NCBI GenBank assembly: GCA_025024175.1
Contig: QCXZ01000137.1
Location: forward strand, 10,540,001-10,604,000
DNA length: 64,000 nt
Source: Rhyzopertha dominica
Lineage: Eukaryota > Arthropoda > Insecta > Coleoptera > Bostrichidae
Reading direction: 5' to 3'
This document shows, piece by piece, positions 12,110-23,599 of this stretch. Within the stretch, counting starts at the first letter, position 1. Each line of letters starts with the position of its first letter. The notes beneath the pieces were generated by a model that saw only the letters and a program-made list of their open reading frames with translations, made no database searches and was not told the DNA's origin. The position numbers were made by a program, and so were the translations under genes.

Positions 12110-12860
12110 GCTTGCTTACACGCTGAGCGACCAACGTTTTCTTGAGCGCACGCATCTAAATGCAGCAGCATTTGAGCGTATGAAAGACAGATTTGATAGA
12201 ACTAGCTGCGTCGGATATGACAAACAGAAAAGCACAAAATCAACAAAACACGAGTAAAATCAATCCGCTTCAAAGTATGAAACAAATATGTCAACATTTA
12301 GGAGTGAATCAAGCCTGTGTATATATCACGAATGCTGCACAGAAATAAATTTAATTCCTACCACGTTCAACTGGTACAAATGTTAGATGATGCGTACTTT
12401 TATAGCCGTGAACAACTGTACGAATGAGCTCCACATGAACTTCAGGAGCAAAACAACTTTCTCATTATATTATTTTTATGGATGAATTTCTAAGACACGA
12501 CTGCTATTACTGTAGTATAGAGAATCCTCACTGCAAATAAGATTTGGATAATTAGCACATAGGACGCCCCGTCAGTGGCTCAGGTTACCGTAACTTACAT
12601 CTACATTTCTGAAAATCTATTTACTGGAAATTTTAGAAGATATGACACTTGCCTTAAGACAACTAATGTGATCCCAGCATTACGGGGCGCCAGAAATGTA
12701 AGAGTGTACATAATAAATTATTTCCAAATACATGCCCAGTGCTGTCTCCGGACCTAACGAAACTTGATTATTTTGTGGGGTAACGTTAAACAGTTAGTCT
12801 GTAGGGATGCTCCAACGTCTAACGACGTATTTCGTAGTGTTAGTAAAAAATATTGATTAG
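12110..12860 (+). pseudogene. Decayed mariner/Tc1 transposase
   Basis: Fragments in different plus frames line up in the order of an insect mariner-type transposase. First comes an N-terminal DNA-binding block near 12150 (HLNAAAFERMKDRFDRTSC). A second HTH piece lies near 12295 (ICQHLGVNQACVY), followed by QLVQMLDDAYFYSREQ near 12370-12410. The catalytic C-terminal box LSPDLTKLDYF lies near 12745-12780 with GCSN-type sequence after it. Many stops and frameshifts separate them, so the copy is old and inactive. It belongs to a different lineage from the copy at 13436, as the blocks differ in sequence. No ends were recognised. Confidence 0.5.
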
Positions 12861-13435
12861 TGTGAATAATTCAGTTTTCTATTAATTGCGTGTCTGTTAT
12901 CGCCAGAATGTGGGCTACGTGGAACATCTAAGTTTATATTGACATTGCACTTTGTTTCAGTTGTTGTGTTATTTGTTATTTATTGTTTAATGTAAAAAAA
13001 TGACTTACTACCTTTAAGCATTGCTGCAAATATTAAGAATCAGTCATCGATCTGTAAATGCACTGGTTGTACAATTAAGAGGCAATTAATTATTGGTTTT
13101 TACTTATAAAATAGTTGTTTTACTTTCCCCAACCGTTGTCTTACTTTAATCGTGAATCTTGGGTCCAAAAAACAAATACTTCAGAAGCTACCAAATTTGT
13201 AAATTGGAATACATAAAGTGTATTTAAATTAAAATGTACTTATTAATTTAATATGTACAACTGATTGCCTATTATTTCTGGAAACTAATCGTGGAAACCG
13301 AATCCTTCTAGCCGTTTTCGTTCCGATGATATTAGAAATCCCACAACTCACTGTAAACGTCAAACTTTTGAATAGACTCAAATAACGCGAGAACTGTGCG
13401 GCTGAGGCCTATAAATAAAAAAATGCAATAATATA
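12861..13435. other. AT-rich spacer
   Basis: No gene, repeat or TE protein recognised between the two mariner copies. Confidence 0.35.
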
Positions 13436-14533
13436 TAAGGTGTCCCAACAAGAACGCCGGATTTAAATTTGCCGCCATTTAGGTATTACGAGTTTTAGAG
13501 CTTTTTTTGACAGTTGTCATGTACAGACTACAGGATTTAAGAATATAATTATTCAAACGAACAACACATTACAAAAATTGTGAGTTTTGGGAAATAAGTT
13601 CGCCAATTACGTGAAGTTTTCGGTCGCATTAATGAGCCAAATGCGACGGTGAGGCGTTTAATTGCAAAATTTGAGACTAAATTTACGCTAATGAATCAGA
13701 AGATCGTTGTTCGTCGTCGTCCTTGTCGGTCACTCGTAAGGGAATCTGTCGCCAAAAATCTAAGAACTTCCATTAGGCATCGTGGTCAAGAATTGAAACA
13801 TTTCCAGAGGCACTATGCAACAAATTTTGGTAAAAGATCCGCATTTGCACGCGCACTGGTGCATGAAATCAAGCCAAGGGACCATAATGCGGATAATTTT
13901 ATCAGATGAGGCACGTCTACAACTCGACAGATACATAAGTAAGCAAAACTGTCAGATTTGGGGTGCTGAAAATCCTCAAACTCAAACTCAAACTCAAACA
14001 ATTAATGCATCCAAAGCGAGTAACTGTCTAGTGCTTATTTTGGGCAGGCGGAGTGATTGGCCCGTACTTCTTTTTTGTGGCCCGAATTGGATGTAATTGA
14101 TGTGGAGGACATGTTTTTCCAACAAGACGGTGCGACCTGCCACACAGCAAGTGAAACTATGGTGTTACTTCAGACCAAGTTTCCACGCCGTGTCACTTCT
14201 CGATTTGGAGATCAACAGTGCCCACCAAGATCGTGCGATCTTACACCGATGGACTTTTTTCTTTGGGGCTGCGTAAAAAAAGGTGTATGCCTAAAACAGT
14301 TGAAAATATTAAAGAAGAAATACAGCGCCTTATTGGTGAAATACAGCCACATTTATAGGAAAACGTCATTCAAAATTTTAACAAAAGAGTAACCCTGTAC
14401 CATAGTTTTGGTATTTCACGTTTAATCAGAAATAATTTTTTTTATACTAAAGTAAAAATGTGTGCCTAATTTAAAAAAATAAACATGTTTTTCTTTAAAA
14501 TGCAATCCGGCGCTTTTGTCGGGACACCCTATA
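13436..14533. mobile_element. Mariner-family element with both terminal inverted repeats
   Basis: The 28-bp left end at 13436-13463 (starting TAAGGTGTCCCAACAAGAAC) and the right end at 14506-14533, read in inverse, agree at 24 of 28 positions. Both ends are flanked by TA-rich sequence (TATA), as expected for TA-targeting mariner elements. The 1.1-kb body encodes the disrupted transposase described separately. Having both ends makes this the best-delimited DNA transposon in the window apart from the one at 24739. Confidence 0.85.
13560..14400 (+). pseudogene. Mariner transposase, disrupted, all three catalytic Asp visible
   Basis: The N-terminal helix-turn-helix region is readable at 13649-13810 (for example ATVRRLIAKFE, then RESVAKNLRTSIRHR). 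The first catalytic Asp is in LSDEA (13905-13907), the second in FFQQDGATCHTA (14126-14128) and the third in SCDLTPMDFFLWG (14237-14239). By my count 36 residues lie between the second and third Asp. At least two frameshifts separate the parts. Blocks normally found between KPRDH and SDEA, and between GPYFF and LWPELD, are missing, so it carries two internal deletions. A fourfold CTCAAA hexamer at 13975-13998 expands the reading frame as a Thr-Gln repeat. The protein is not functional. Confidence 0.8.
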
Positions 14534-16200
14534 CAAGGTGTTCTCTTATTTTGGATATCTTTCATTTAAACTATTTTTTCAATTTCAATTTAGACGCTTA
14601 ATACAGGTCGATTCGTGCTTAGTGAATCATCTTGTATATTATGTATGCCAGCGAAAACTTTTATCCGATTTTCGCTGTCGTTCTTCTTATTCTGTTATGT
14701 TTTCTTTAGATATAGACAATAAAGGACACATTGGCCATTTTCTTAGAAATACAGGGAGTTTAAAATAAATGTGAAAGATAGACTCGTCGAATAAAGCTTG
14801 TTGTTGGGAGACATTGAGAATAGTAGTTGGGGTGTTGGATAAAACTTTTTAATTTTAATACAATTACTTCTGTTAACCATCTATTAACGGAAGCAAAAAA
14901 GCGGGGTTTTATAAATTGTCATAAAAATATTAGTCGAGTGGAAGCTATAAATGCAAATTTATCTCAATATCTGTTTAACGCATGTCAACTGATGATGCGG
15001 AAAATTTGGCATGGTACGTCCAACTGTTAATCGTAAGAAAATTAATCTACTACAGAAGCAGGCAGCAGCTTAGATCTCGTTTTTATATATTCGAAGACAT
15101 TTTCTTTCGAAATCAGGATTGCAAGCCATCGGAATCTCTTGGAAAATCCCTCCCGACCGTAGTTCACGAACCACGTCCCGTCGTATTTCTTCTTGGCGAT
15201 TCCCGCGCCCTCTGCGAGACCGCTGTCGAACAGTCATAAATTTGGAAATAAATAACGAGCCACTTAGTACAAAAGTGCATCAACCCTTCCTGCAAATGAC
15301 CCACAAAATGATATAGCTGCTCCCATGGTAGACGTACACGACCGGGAGTAGATAACCCTTACGTCCTACGTGACTGGTTTGCCGAAGTTACTACTCTTCT
15401 AATTCACAGTATATCAAGCAACCCTCGCTTTAGTGCTTAGCGCTGTTTGTAGTTATGATCGGGAGTACAGGTGGTCTAGCGAGGCAGGGTGCAAGGAAAT
15501 GCTTTATAGACTTGCCTGCATGAGTGTATTTGAACTATAGTAATGCAACTCACTTACCGTTTTCACTACCCTGCAATACTATTTACCTTTCATTTACAGG
15601 TACAGTTGGAACGGCACGCGACCCCTCATAAATCAAACCCTCTCTTTGTGATTTTGAGAATTTCCAATGCCGGCTTTAAGTCGTTTTAAAACTCATTTTT
15701 TATTTGTGTAGTGTATATTATTCTAAGTAGTTTTTAATCATTCGGTTAATAAGAGGTTTTACATCGATCGTTTTTATTTACGTACCTAGTTTTAGATGAG
15801 TAGCAACATTATTTTGCACAAGCAAAGTATATGTAGTTATAATGAAATTTTTAATCTAACTAGACAACATGCACATCTGAGCATTTTTTAATATGCAAAG
15901 AAAAATCTCGCATTCCTAAATATGTTTATTTTGATTCTTAACATTCCTGTAATATTTATATCCTGTGAATATGTTGAATGCTGCGCTAGCCGAAAATTAT
16001 AAACAATACATTTTAATATTTTTACAATCTTTTAACTATTGGAAACATGCGGTTAACGGTTAACATAACTAAATATGTAAATAAAAGACAAGTATTTTAA
16101 AAGAAAATAATAATGATATATATTTTTTTATCTAAAGCTCTAAATACAAAAAAATAATTCCATACACCTATTATATTTTTACAAAAAAGTCTAACAAGTT
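14534..16200. other. Unassigned region
   Basis: AT-rich overall. A more balanced patch at about 15100-15240 holds overlapping plus frames of 85 and 65 codons that I do not recognise. No TE ends were found. Confidence 0.25.
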
Positions 16201-16211
16201 TACGCCGACNT

Positions 16212-17563
16212 AACTTAAATANNTTAATTATTATCATCATCAATACTGTCAAATTCTGAATCACTGCTAGCATCATCATTAACATGTATTATAAAATTTT
16301 GAAAATTTGGGGATACATAGCTATTTTCAATTTCAATAACGTGCTCAATACAGCTTTTCCACAGTTCTTTCGTTATACTACTTACCTCTATAAGCACTAA
16401 ATCTACAACTTCCGAACTTAAACGCGGACATGTATTGTTTCTTCGTATTCCTTTTTTAAGCGTACTCTACACTAATTCAATTGGATTTAGGACGCAATAA
16501 TACGGTTGCAAACGCATAACTATATGTCCATGTCCTTTCGCTAGTTCATCAACTCAGTATTGTTTAGGTATGTTGAGATTTTTTATTATTGTCAACAGAT
16601 CTTTTTTGGTAACTTTTCCATCCGGAATTGTAATTTTATTCTTTTTCATGTAAGTAATCAATTATTTATATTTTTTTGTAGCCGATGTTGGCGCCTTGTT
16701 CATTAATTTTGAATGATAACGACGCGTTATCCATGACTACAACAGGTCCTGGTGGTAGCCCCTGGCAGTAACTGCTGCTGAAACCAAGTTTCAAAAAGTG
16801 CAAGAGTCCATGTCTCAATGGTAGTCAGCAGAACAATTTTGGATCTGTTTCGCTGACAGTAATAAGCCATTTTCCACCCATCCATCACTTCCTCCCTCAT
16901 GAAGAATTATAATTCTTTTTCTTCTAGAAGGTGGTGCTTGCAGAACGCAGTTATTTGTCCCATCTGTCAGATTTTTTTAATCAAGTCGTGGGTGTCGTAC
17001 CACGTTTCATCCAAATATACGATATTACGATTTTCTTGGCGGTACCTTCTGATTTCGTTTATATAATCCCATCTCATTCTTTTTAGTCGGGTTGATTCCA
17101 TTATGGACAAAACGTTGGTTTAATGTACTATAATTAAAACCGATGCAATAACTATCCTAATTCCAAAAGTTTTAATTTCAGACTTGCCGTAATTGGAACT
17201 TTATTTTCCTTATACATATGGTAAATCACTTTTTTAATTTTTATCCCAAGCTCTTTTCATATATTTAGAAATTTCTCCGAATTGCGTGATTTTCTTGAAA
17301 TGCCTTTATTTTCAATAATATCTCTCACAGTCGTTTAAGGGACACCAACCATTTCACTTGTCACTTTTAACAGAGCACTCCACTCTTTTTTTTTATCAAA
17401 AAATTGTATAAATTTCTTTGGCATCTTGGGTAAGGTAACGACGATTCCTCTTGTTTTCTTCAATTTGCACTTCCATGTCAGCGTCAGCAACTTCATTCTG
17501 AGCGGCACTTGGAGCAGCTTTTTCCCAAGGACGGAACATTTTTCGCTTCTCTTGTCTCGCACA
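16212..17563 (-). pseudogene. IS630/Tc1-superfamily DDE transposase remnant, copy 1
   Basis: Read on the minus strand. The N-terminal part lies at 17335-17562 (RGIVVTLPKMPKKFIQFFDK, then VTSEMVGVPLT, an HTH block). The catalytic Asp of IVYLDETWYDTHD is at 17009-17011, the Asp of PPGPVVVMDNASLS at 16729-16731 and the Glu of LNPIELV at 16476-16478, followed by an acidic Ser/Asp tail (DDASSDSEFDSIDDD) ending near 16212. This order, DETW, then MDNA, then NPIE, is typical of DDE_3-like endonucleases of the IS630/Tc1/mariner superfamily. Stops and frameshifts break it, and three N calls lie at 16210-16223. Copies 2 and 3 of the same lineage lie at 25.1-26.3 and 30.3-30.8 kb. Confidence 0.75.
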
Positions 17564-18015
17564 CAGAAATACTAAGTCTGAATGCTAGTTTTGGTTTGAC
17601 CGGTAGTGAACTTTAAATAATCCGACCCTGTTTAACCATCTTCCGAAAATCGGACCTAAATTTGTGGTAATCCGATTATTTGCGGTAACTTGTGAGGGAC
17701 CGCCTGCTGTTCGAGATGAAAGATAAATTTTATTGCAGGGTTGTAATAACGGTAAGAGAGTTGCATTACGATACTTAATCTCAGTAGTGAACATCTAAAT
17801 CGATGTAAGATTCCAGTTATTACTATTTTCCTGTTTGTTGAATTTGCTAGTGGCTATTTGTGTAAAAAGCTGGTCGGTTGTTAAACCTTGCATAGTTTTT
17901 AACGAACAATAATAAAAGGAGTGTCCTAATTTTTCAATATGATCTCTAATGTGCGTGCAATATTGGATATTGGTCTAATTGTGCCTTCTCCTCACAGGCT
18001 TTATAATAATATTAA
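17564..18015. other. Unassigned flank of DDE copy 1
   Basis: Includes a 69-codon minus frame (17585-17794) that I do not recognise. The 5' end of the transposon should lie here, but I could not find a terminal repeat matching the ends of copy 2. Confidence 0.25.
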
Positions 18016-18020
18016 AAATT

Positions 18021-18240
18021 AAATGGAAATGTTCTGAAGGGACCATTTCTCGGGTTAAAAGCAAACCATCAACAAACCAGATGGGTGCTGTACATAACAA
18101 GTTAAAATGTGCATTAAAGGTAAGATTTAAAAAGTGTTCTGAAGGGACTAACCTCGCGTTGAAAGCAGAAGACAAAATTGGATGCATAGATCACTTGCTC
18201 TTGGCACTTTCAGTAAGACAACTGCCTACTTTAATTTCTG
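18021..18240 (+). repeat. Two diverged tandem units of 105 bp
   Basis: The segment starting GTTCTGAAGGGAC at 18031 repeats at 18136, a period of 105 bases or exactly 35 codons. The downstream CTCGGGTTAAAAGCA becomes CTCGCGTTGAAAGCA. The units lie in an 89-codon plus frame (17979-18248) in which KCSEGT recurs, and a 70-codon minus frame (17975-18187) in which VPSEHF recurs. I recognise neither protein. It may be a small minisatellite or a fragment of a repetitive coding region. Confidence 0.55.
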
Positions 18241-18379
18241 GACTCTAGATGAATGATCGTTTTCATATTACAGAACGTTTGTTAACATAACGACAATGAG
18301 GTCAGTGAAGCGTTTTAAGTATCTCACCGTGTAATAGTCTTTTGTATTAAAATCTCCATATAACTTCCATTAGCATTTC

Positions 18380-18990
18380 AAGGAACGCCTGAAACTATAA
18401 AGAAAACGCGTGAAAACTGTTCTAATGTGCTATCGTTGGGTATTTACAGCGGGCTTGGAACAGCAAGTGCAGGTACTTAGCAACGCCATAATCACCAAAC
18501 AGCAGCCATTCGTGCATTATGGATGTCGGTATTGCCGGCAGTAGGTGCAACCGCGTTTCGGAATTTTGTAACGTCGGCGAAATTAAATCATAATGAGCCG
18601 CGTATATCTCGCGAAATTAATCCCCTGGTTTAGTTTAATTACCGCCACATATTTGTTGTAAACCGTATTAAACGCGTTTAGGTTCAAAGCGAAACGAGTG
18701 GTCGCCATTCATGCCATTATGCACGTGGAAACGAACATGCTATTAACAATAATTATCGGAGCACTTTGAAAACTAGATTTATTCGCCGACCTCCTGCTGC
18801 AATTGTGGAATTATTAGAGCCGAGCGGTTCAAGCCTCACGGCGAAAAAACAGTTGGCACGAGTTCTAGTCCAACAGAGGAGGCTAACTGCACCTTTTGAA
18901 CGCAATCATAGAATTCGAAAAACGCGAATAGCACATGAACGGACGGCGTCAATTACACGAAACGAGTCATTTCCACCATATTTTTAGAAA
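18380..18990. promoter_or_regulatory. GC-balanced island, possible conserved non-coding element
   Basis: About 600 bases with clearly more G+C than the flanks. It carries homeodomain-type cores, including a K50 site TAATCCCC near 18619 and TTTAATTACC near 18636, plus CACGTGG near 18722. The 73-codon plus frame at 18766-18987 is basic and unrecognised. No TE signature. An enhancer-like role is inferred. Confidence 0.3.
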
Positions 18991-19349
18991 AGTTATTCAA
19001 CATTCTCAGATATAACAGAGCGGTAACAAGAACAAAGTAGGTAACTATTTATCAAACTTCCATATTAAACATAAATTATTTAATGACTGTCAAACTTTTG
19101 AGTGCAGAATCCTTCATCATGTTTATTTTGGAATTACTTGCAAATACTTGGATTAAAACAATTTCAACTATCTACTCAACTGCCTCTAACAGGAAATTCT
19201 TCTTCCAGAGGTTTGACTACTTCATTACAATGACCTGCTGTTTAAATATATACTGACTAAACTAGAATGCATCAAATAGTAAATAAAAACAAATAAAACC
19301 ATGGCAAATACATATATCCTTTTTATGTTGATACCATCAAATAAACCAA
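18991..19349. other. AT-rich spacer
   Basis: Nothing recognised. Confidence 0.35.
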
Positions 19350-19700
19350 CTTTAGGATTACGAACACCTCGATTTCAGATGCACGTCTTCAGGCACCGGG
19401 GCACCGAACCAATCAATTTCGTGTTGAGGTACAGCACCCCAGGCATGCTAAACAGCCCTTTGAAGTTCACCAATATGATCCAGAGGGTATGCAATAGCAC
19501 TCGGCCTTCGACCAACCATACTCCGCATATGTCGGATGGCGATTTGTCAGTAGACCTTGGTGGACAGAAAAGACGGTTAACATGATAACGTCAGAAGGGC
19601 TAACCCTTGCAATATGAGGTCTAGCTTTATATTACCGAAAGGATGATTCCTCTGGCATTTGTAAGTAGAGGAGTTTTTTGTCCAATCCGAATTAGTAATC
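19350..19700 (-). pseudogene. Tc1-type transposase C-terminal remnant
   Basis: On the minus strand a frame reads, in order, VGRRPSAIAYPLDHIGELQ, then a GAVPQHEI block, then a run equivalent to the basic tail. This matches the C-terminal region of DD34E Tc1-like transposases, where the sequence after the NPIEH motif runs GRR, then a leucine-rich helix, then a W-x-x-I/V-P-Q block and MxRR. The catalytic domain is not recognisable, and stops lie on both sides. This is a short relic. The same bases also give a 94-codon plus frame, which I regard as a shadow. Confidence 0.5.
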
Positions 19701-20555
19701 TTAGACGTTCTTGTAAGGAGGCGATGTCTGGTGGTGGTGGTTTAAACTTTGAGTGAATGTAGAACCATCATATTACCGAGTTGCAAAACTTAGGACCAAA
19801 TTTTTGGGTCGAAAGATTTCTTTTTCTTTTCAAGCAGTAATTTTATAATAGTAATATAAACTAAAACAAAAAACCATGGTTAGATTACGTTGCTTCCTTT
19901 CTGAGCACGTACTCTAAGCGCTTCTTAGCGCTCACCAAAGGTTGCGGCGCTATTTGTGATCGATTTATTTCCTCCCATGTATCCGTTAGTGGATAGTGAG
20001 ATCTCGGTTTCTAACAATTGTCATTAGGATTCTGCCAATAGTGGTAAAATATCCATTTTAATTTAGATATTTTTTTACTTTATATCAAAAACCTGCTAAT
20101 ATATAAGGAAATATAAATTGTTACATCATGCCCTTGAAAAGAGCCAATAACAACCGATAATGTAGTAGGAAATATCTTTCTAAAGGGAAAGATTAGTCTA
20201 AACCACTTTTGGGATATACTTAAATCCTTAAGATTTCAGAAGGTATCTCTGAACACCTTTATGAAGTCATAATAAATTTTGTGGAAATGACACTAAACTA
20301 AGCAAACCTACCTCAATATGTATATTTTTAGACAGTAATACAACTGTAAGGTTTAACATTTGTAATGTTTCGGCAATTTCTGTATACAGGCTCCTTAACT
20401 CTTTCGGATATATATATGTTGAAGGTAAATCTTTCATAGAAAATGATATCAATATCCTTAAAATGAGTGACATGTTATGATGTCACATTATCAGTGAATG
20501 AAATATGTTTGGGAGAATAAGTGATCGAAATCTACTTATTAATATTAAGAGCTTG
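19701..20555. other. Unassigned AT-rich region
   Basis: No recognised protein. The far 3' part of the minus-strand retrotransposon at 20560-21110 could extend here, but the sequence is too decayed to tell. Confidence 0.3.
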
Positions 20556-20559
20556 TTTT

Positions 20560-21110
20560 ATGAGAATAGTTGAGATAAAGCCATCAAATCATGCTATAAT
20601 GCTGAACATCAGAAAGGAAAACAACATTACAAAGAAATCATCGGCGTAGATTAGCGTTTTTGGTAAAAAGTCTAAAAAAGGCCTATAATTGATCCCTGAG
20701 GAACACCATAAGTCACAACAAATGGGATGGATTTAAAAGTGTGATAACGGACGAAATGTTGTCTGTAATTCGAGTAGGATGTTAATGAGAGAATTAATGC
20801 AGGGGTGAGCCATAATATTTCAAGCTTCTTTGAGGGGATATTGTGATCGATAGTATCAAATGTATTTTGAAAGTCGGTGTAAACGAAGACCTTAGCAAGC
20901 TAACCAGATTTAAAGGTGTCTATCTCTTTTCTACAAAACCGTGCTGATTTAAAGAAATTACTTGATTGACTTGAGCAAGTAGATGTTTGTGAAGGATAAA
21001 GTATTGTGTGGTGTTAGCAAAATGTGTAACAGAAAATGTAAACAGAAGCAAATGAAGCAGTATAGTCTTTGACCATGAGGCTCCCAATTTTATCCACTCC
21101 TGAGGTAAAG
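20560..21110 (-). pseudogene. Non-LTR retrotransposon reverse transcriptase remnant
   Basis: Minus-strand motifs appear in reverse-transcriptase order. NQHGFV near 20945 is the N-terminal finger motif. VYTDFQNTFDTIDHN near 20850-20890 is the first catalytic Asp box. A LKKLEIL-type helix follows, then YGVPQGSIIG near 20690-20715 and IYADDF near 20636-20650, the catalytic double Asp. The GVPQGS plus YADD pattern with TDFxxxFDxxDH is that of Jockey/CR1-type LINE polymerases. Stops and frameshifts make it inactive. Neither end of the element is visible. Confidence 0.75.
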
Positions 21111-21299
21111 GATTCCGTTGACTTTCAGAATATCGACATCGGACATGTATTTGTATTTTTCAGATAAATCCCTGGAGGATCAGAAGGCAGGCAAACACTT
21201 TGGAAAAAAAGCAACAAAGACTTCCACGATGGCTTCAAAGACTGTCTTCGTCCCTAACAACCATCATCAATCCAGTCTTACTATATTTTGTAAATTATA

Positions 21300-21640
21300 A
21301 TTAATCGACAGACATTCGACCAATTTAGCTCATATTCGGTTCTTAAAATTCCATGTGTGTTTTGTAATGCCTCTTCAGTTGACTGGGCTTTATCTCTATG
21401 TCTATGTATCCTTCCTTTATCGCTTCAAATTTCGCGTTTCGCCGCGTTAGATCCGCTGGAGCCATGTAAGTTTACTACACCAACGGTTTATGCGAGCTTG
21501 TCCCAATTACACCACCCCACGCTAATTGGACTTTTACAATCCACAAAATTTATTTTATCACCGAGAGGTGTTAAGAGTGCGTGCTTTACAAGGTAAAGCT
21601 GTGCCTTCCTGGCTGGCGTTCAACTTTATTGCCCGTTGTA
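21300..21640. promoter_or_regulatory. GC-balanced island
   Basis: More balanced composition than the flanks, with CTAATTGG near 21522 and no TE signature. The 79-codon plus frame (21357-21596) is unrecognised. Possible non-coding conserved sequence, low confidence. Confidence 0.2.
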
Positions 21641-22229
21641 CAACTCCAGGTTTCTGTAATTATACTGATTTCGTTTAAATATCCTCGGATCTAAATTAGG
21701 ACCTTGTATTAGTGTACTTGCGGTGGTGTGCACGGGGAAGGACAAAATTAGGTAGAATTAATTTAAAATGAACGTGGGTAGGAAAGGTAATATTTGAATT
21801 GCACAAATTGAAGCAACTATTTGATAATAAATAATTTTGACTTTACGTAAATATTTTTGAGAAATGTTTTTTTTTATAAAACTTTGAAGCTAAAATATAA
21901 TTAATAATGCGTATCTTAGAATAAACTCTAGGGGTTATATTATATTGTCAATTGTTTTTATTTAATCGAATATTGGGGATGATATATGGGATTTCTCGTA
22001 GTAGAGGNATAGCGGTANATANTAGATTCATGAATTAAATGCTCAAGCAATTGCCTACATAATAATTGTTTGAGTTCAGTTACGGAACGGTCCAGAACTT
22101 AGAAAATGTGCTAATTTTCAACGATTTAGAAACATAAAAAATAACACACTAACCATATGTGTCTTAAGAATGCAGTATAAGTACAAAGAAATCTTCACCT
22201 TTATATTTCGTACCAAATGGTGAGGAACT
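21641..22229. other. AT-rich stretch with N calls
   Basis: No genes seen. N calls at 22008, 22018 and 22022 mark a poorly resolved patch. Confidence 0.35.
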
Positions 22230-22420
22230 TAGGCAGATATTAAGTTAACTTCAGCTCTTCCACGTAGTTTACATGGTTTCAAAATGTCCTCAAATCCAGT
22301 GATGCTTTCTAAAACACAGTAATGTATAGTATCATGTTTGTTATCTTGAGCATTATAAGAAAATGTCGCGTCATCTGAGAAACAAACCTGACATTCTGAT
22401 TTACAAAGTAATACATCTCC
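22230..22420 (-). pseudogene. Possible mariner catalytic-core fragment
   Basis: A minus frame reads CFSDDATFSYNAQDNKHDT around 22325-22395. This resembles the first catalytic Asp box of mariner transposases (F-S-D-E-x-T-F, then V-N-[KR]-H-N). The continuation does not match the family, so it may be a short relic or chance. Confidence 0.3.
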
Positions 22421-22929
22421 CTATATTAATGCTTTTTTTAAGACAAAGAACTGTTATTCATGTTGCCCCCAATCTCGCCATGCTCATTATTATTCGTAGA
22501 ACAACCTATATACTGGCGATTTTTATTTAATGCATTTTGATAAATGCATTGGTACATGATCCTACACAGCTGAATGTCTGAGTAAATTTTTGACGACAAC
22601 TCTGATCTTTGTGCTTTTATACATTATTAAAGAGCAGATATTTCTCTATTTCTTTAGCTTTTTGTGAATATATTCACAATATTTGCATGCTGGCATGTCT
22701 CGATATACTTCTGTGAGATGTAGATTATTCATTCATAGGTATTCTATCTGCTACGTGATTAATTGTAATAATAATTTTCTGCGAGAAGCTCTGCATTATT
22801 GTTACCTGGATGGGAAATCTTAATTCTTCTCTATCTTTATCTCGATGCGCCATTCTCGATCTCGAATGGGGTATCTCGAATTTGACGTGCATAATGCTTT
22901 GGAATAAATATAATGTAAATTGATTAAGT

Positions 22930-23290
22930 AAAATATCGGTTATTATGAATCAAGTCGATTCTGCCTTTCCTCCGGCATCCCTTCTTTATTATGCAAACTA
23001 ACCTTGCTTAGTCGGTTACCCTCATCCACCTCTAATCAAGGTGGACCATGAATCCATAATATGTCATTGACAGTTATATTTGATGCACTGATCTCCTTTG
23101 GAAGGATGTCTGCGGTGTTTTTATAAATATTGACATATCCAATTGTTGCATTGAAGTCAGTTCTTCAATTTCGGCGACACTGGAACAAATGTGTTCTAAT
23201 GCTTAGGTTTTCTTATTATCTTATATATCTTTCAGCGAATCGAGGTGATTGTATTGCTGCTAATAACCACAAGCCTCTACTGGAGCAACC
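22930..23290 (-). pseudogene. BEL/Pao-type LTR retrotransposon pol fragment
   Basis: On the minus strand one frame contains GYVNIYKNTADILPKEIS, then ASNITVNDILWIHGPP. This matches the segment between RNase H and integrase in BEL/Pao polyproteins, where W-R-[HY]-V-x-T-x-x-N-P-A-D-x-L-S-R-G is followed by L-W-x-x-G-P-x-W-L. A neighbouring frame with VAEIEELT just upstream corresponds to the block that precedes it. Frameshifts and the substitution of the expected NPAD by NTAD show decay. No LTRs were found, so only a relic of about 360 bp can be called. Confidence 0.6.
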
Positions 23291-23599
23291 CTTCATTTTG
23301 AACCAAATCTGCGTTGAATATATGTATCTTCATTCTTTATCCTTAATAGGTAGATAAATGCTTGGACAATAATCGACTACTGAGGCATATGAAAAACACA
23401 GAAATTTTTTCTCCTGGGAAATATCCCCTGCCACAAAGCTGAGAATCACTACCGTGATTACTATTTTGTCTTAAATATATTCAATTATTCGACTATTATT
23501 GCTTGCTTTCCCTTTATTTCAGTTTGGACATCGATAACATTTTATTATACCTCAAAAGCTGTGACCTTTTTGTTATATTAAAAAAAAACTTACGACATA

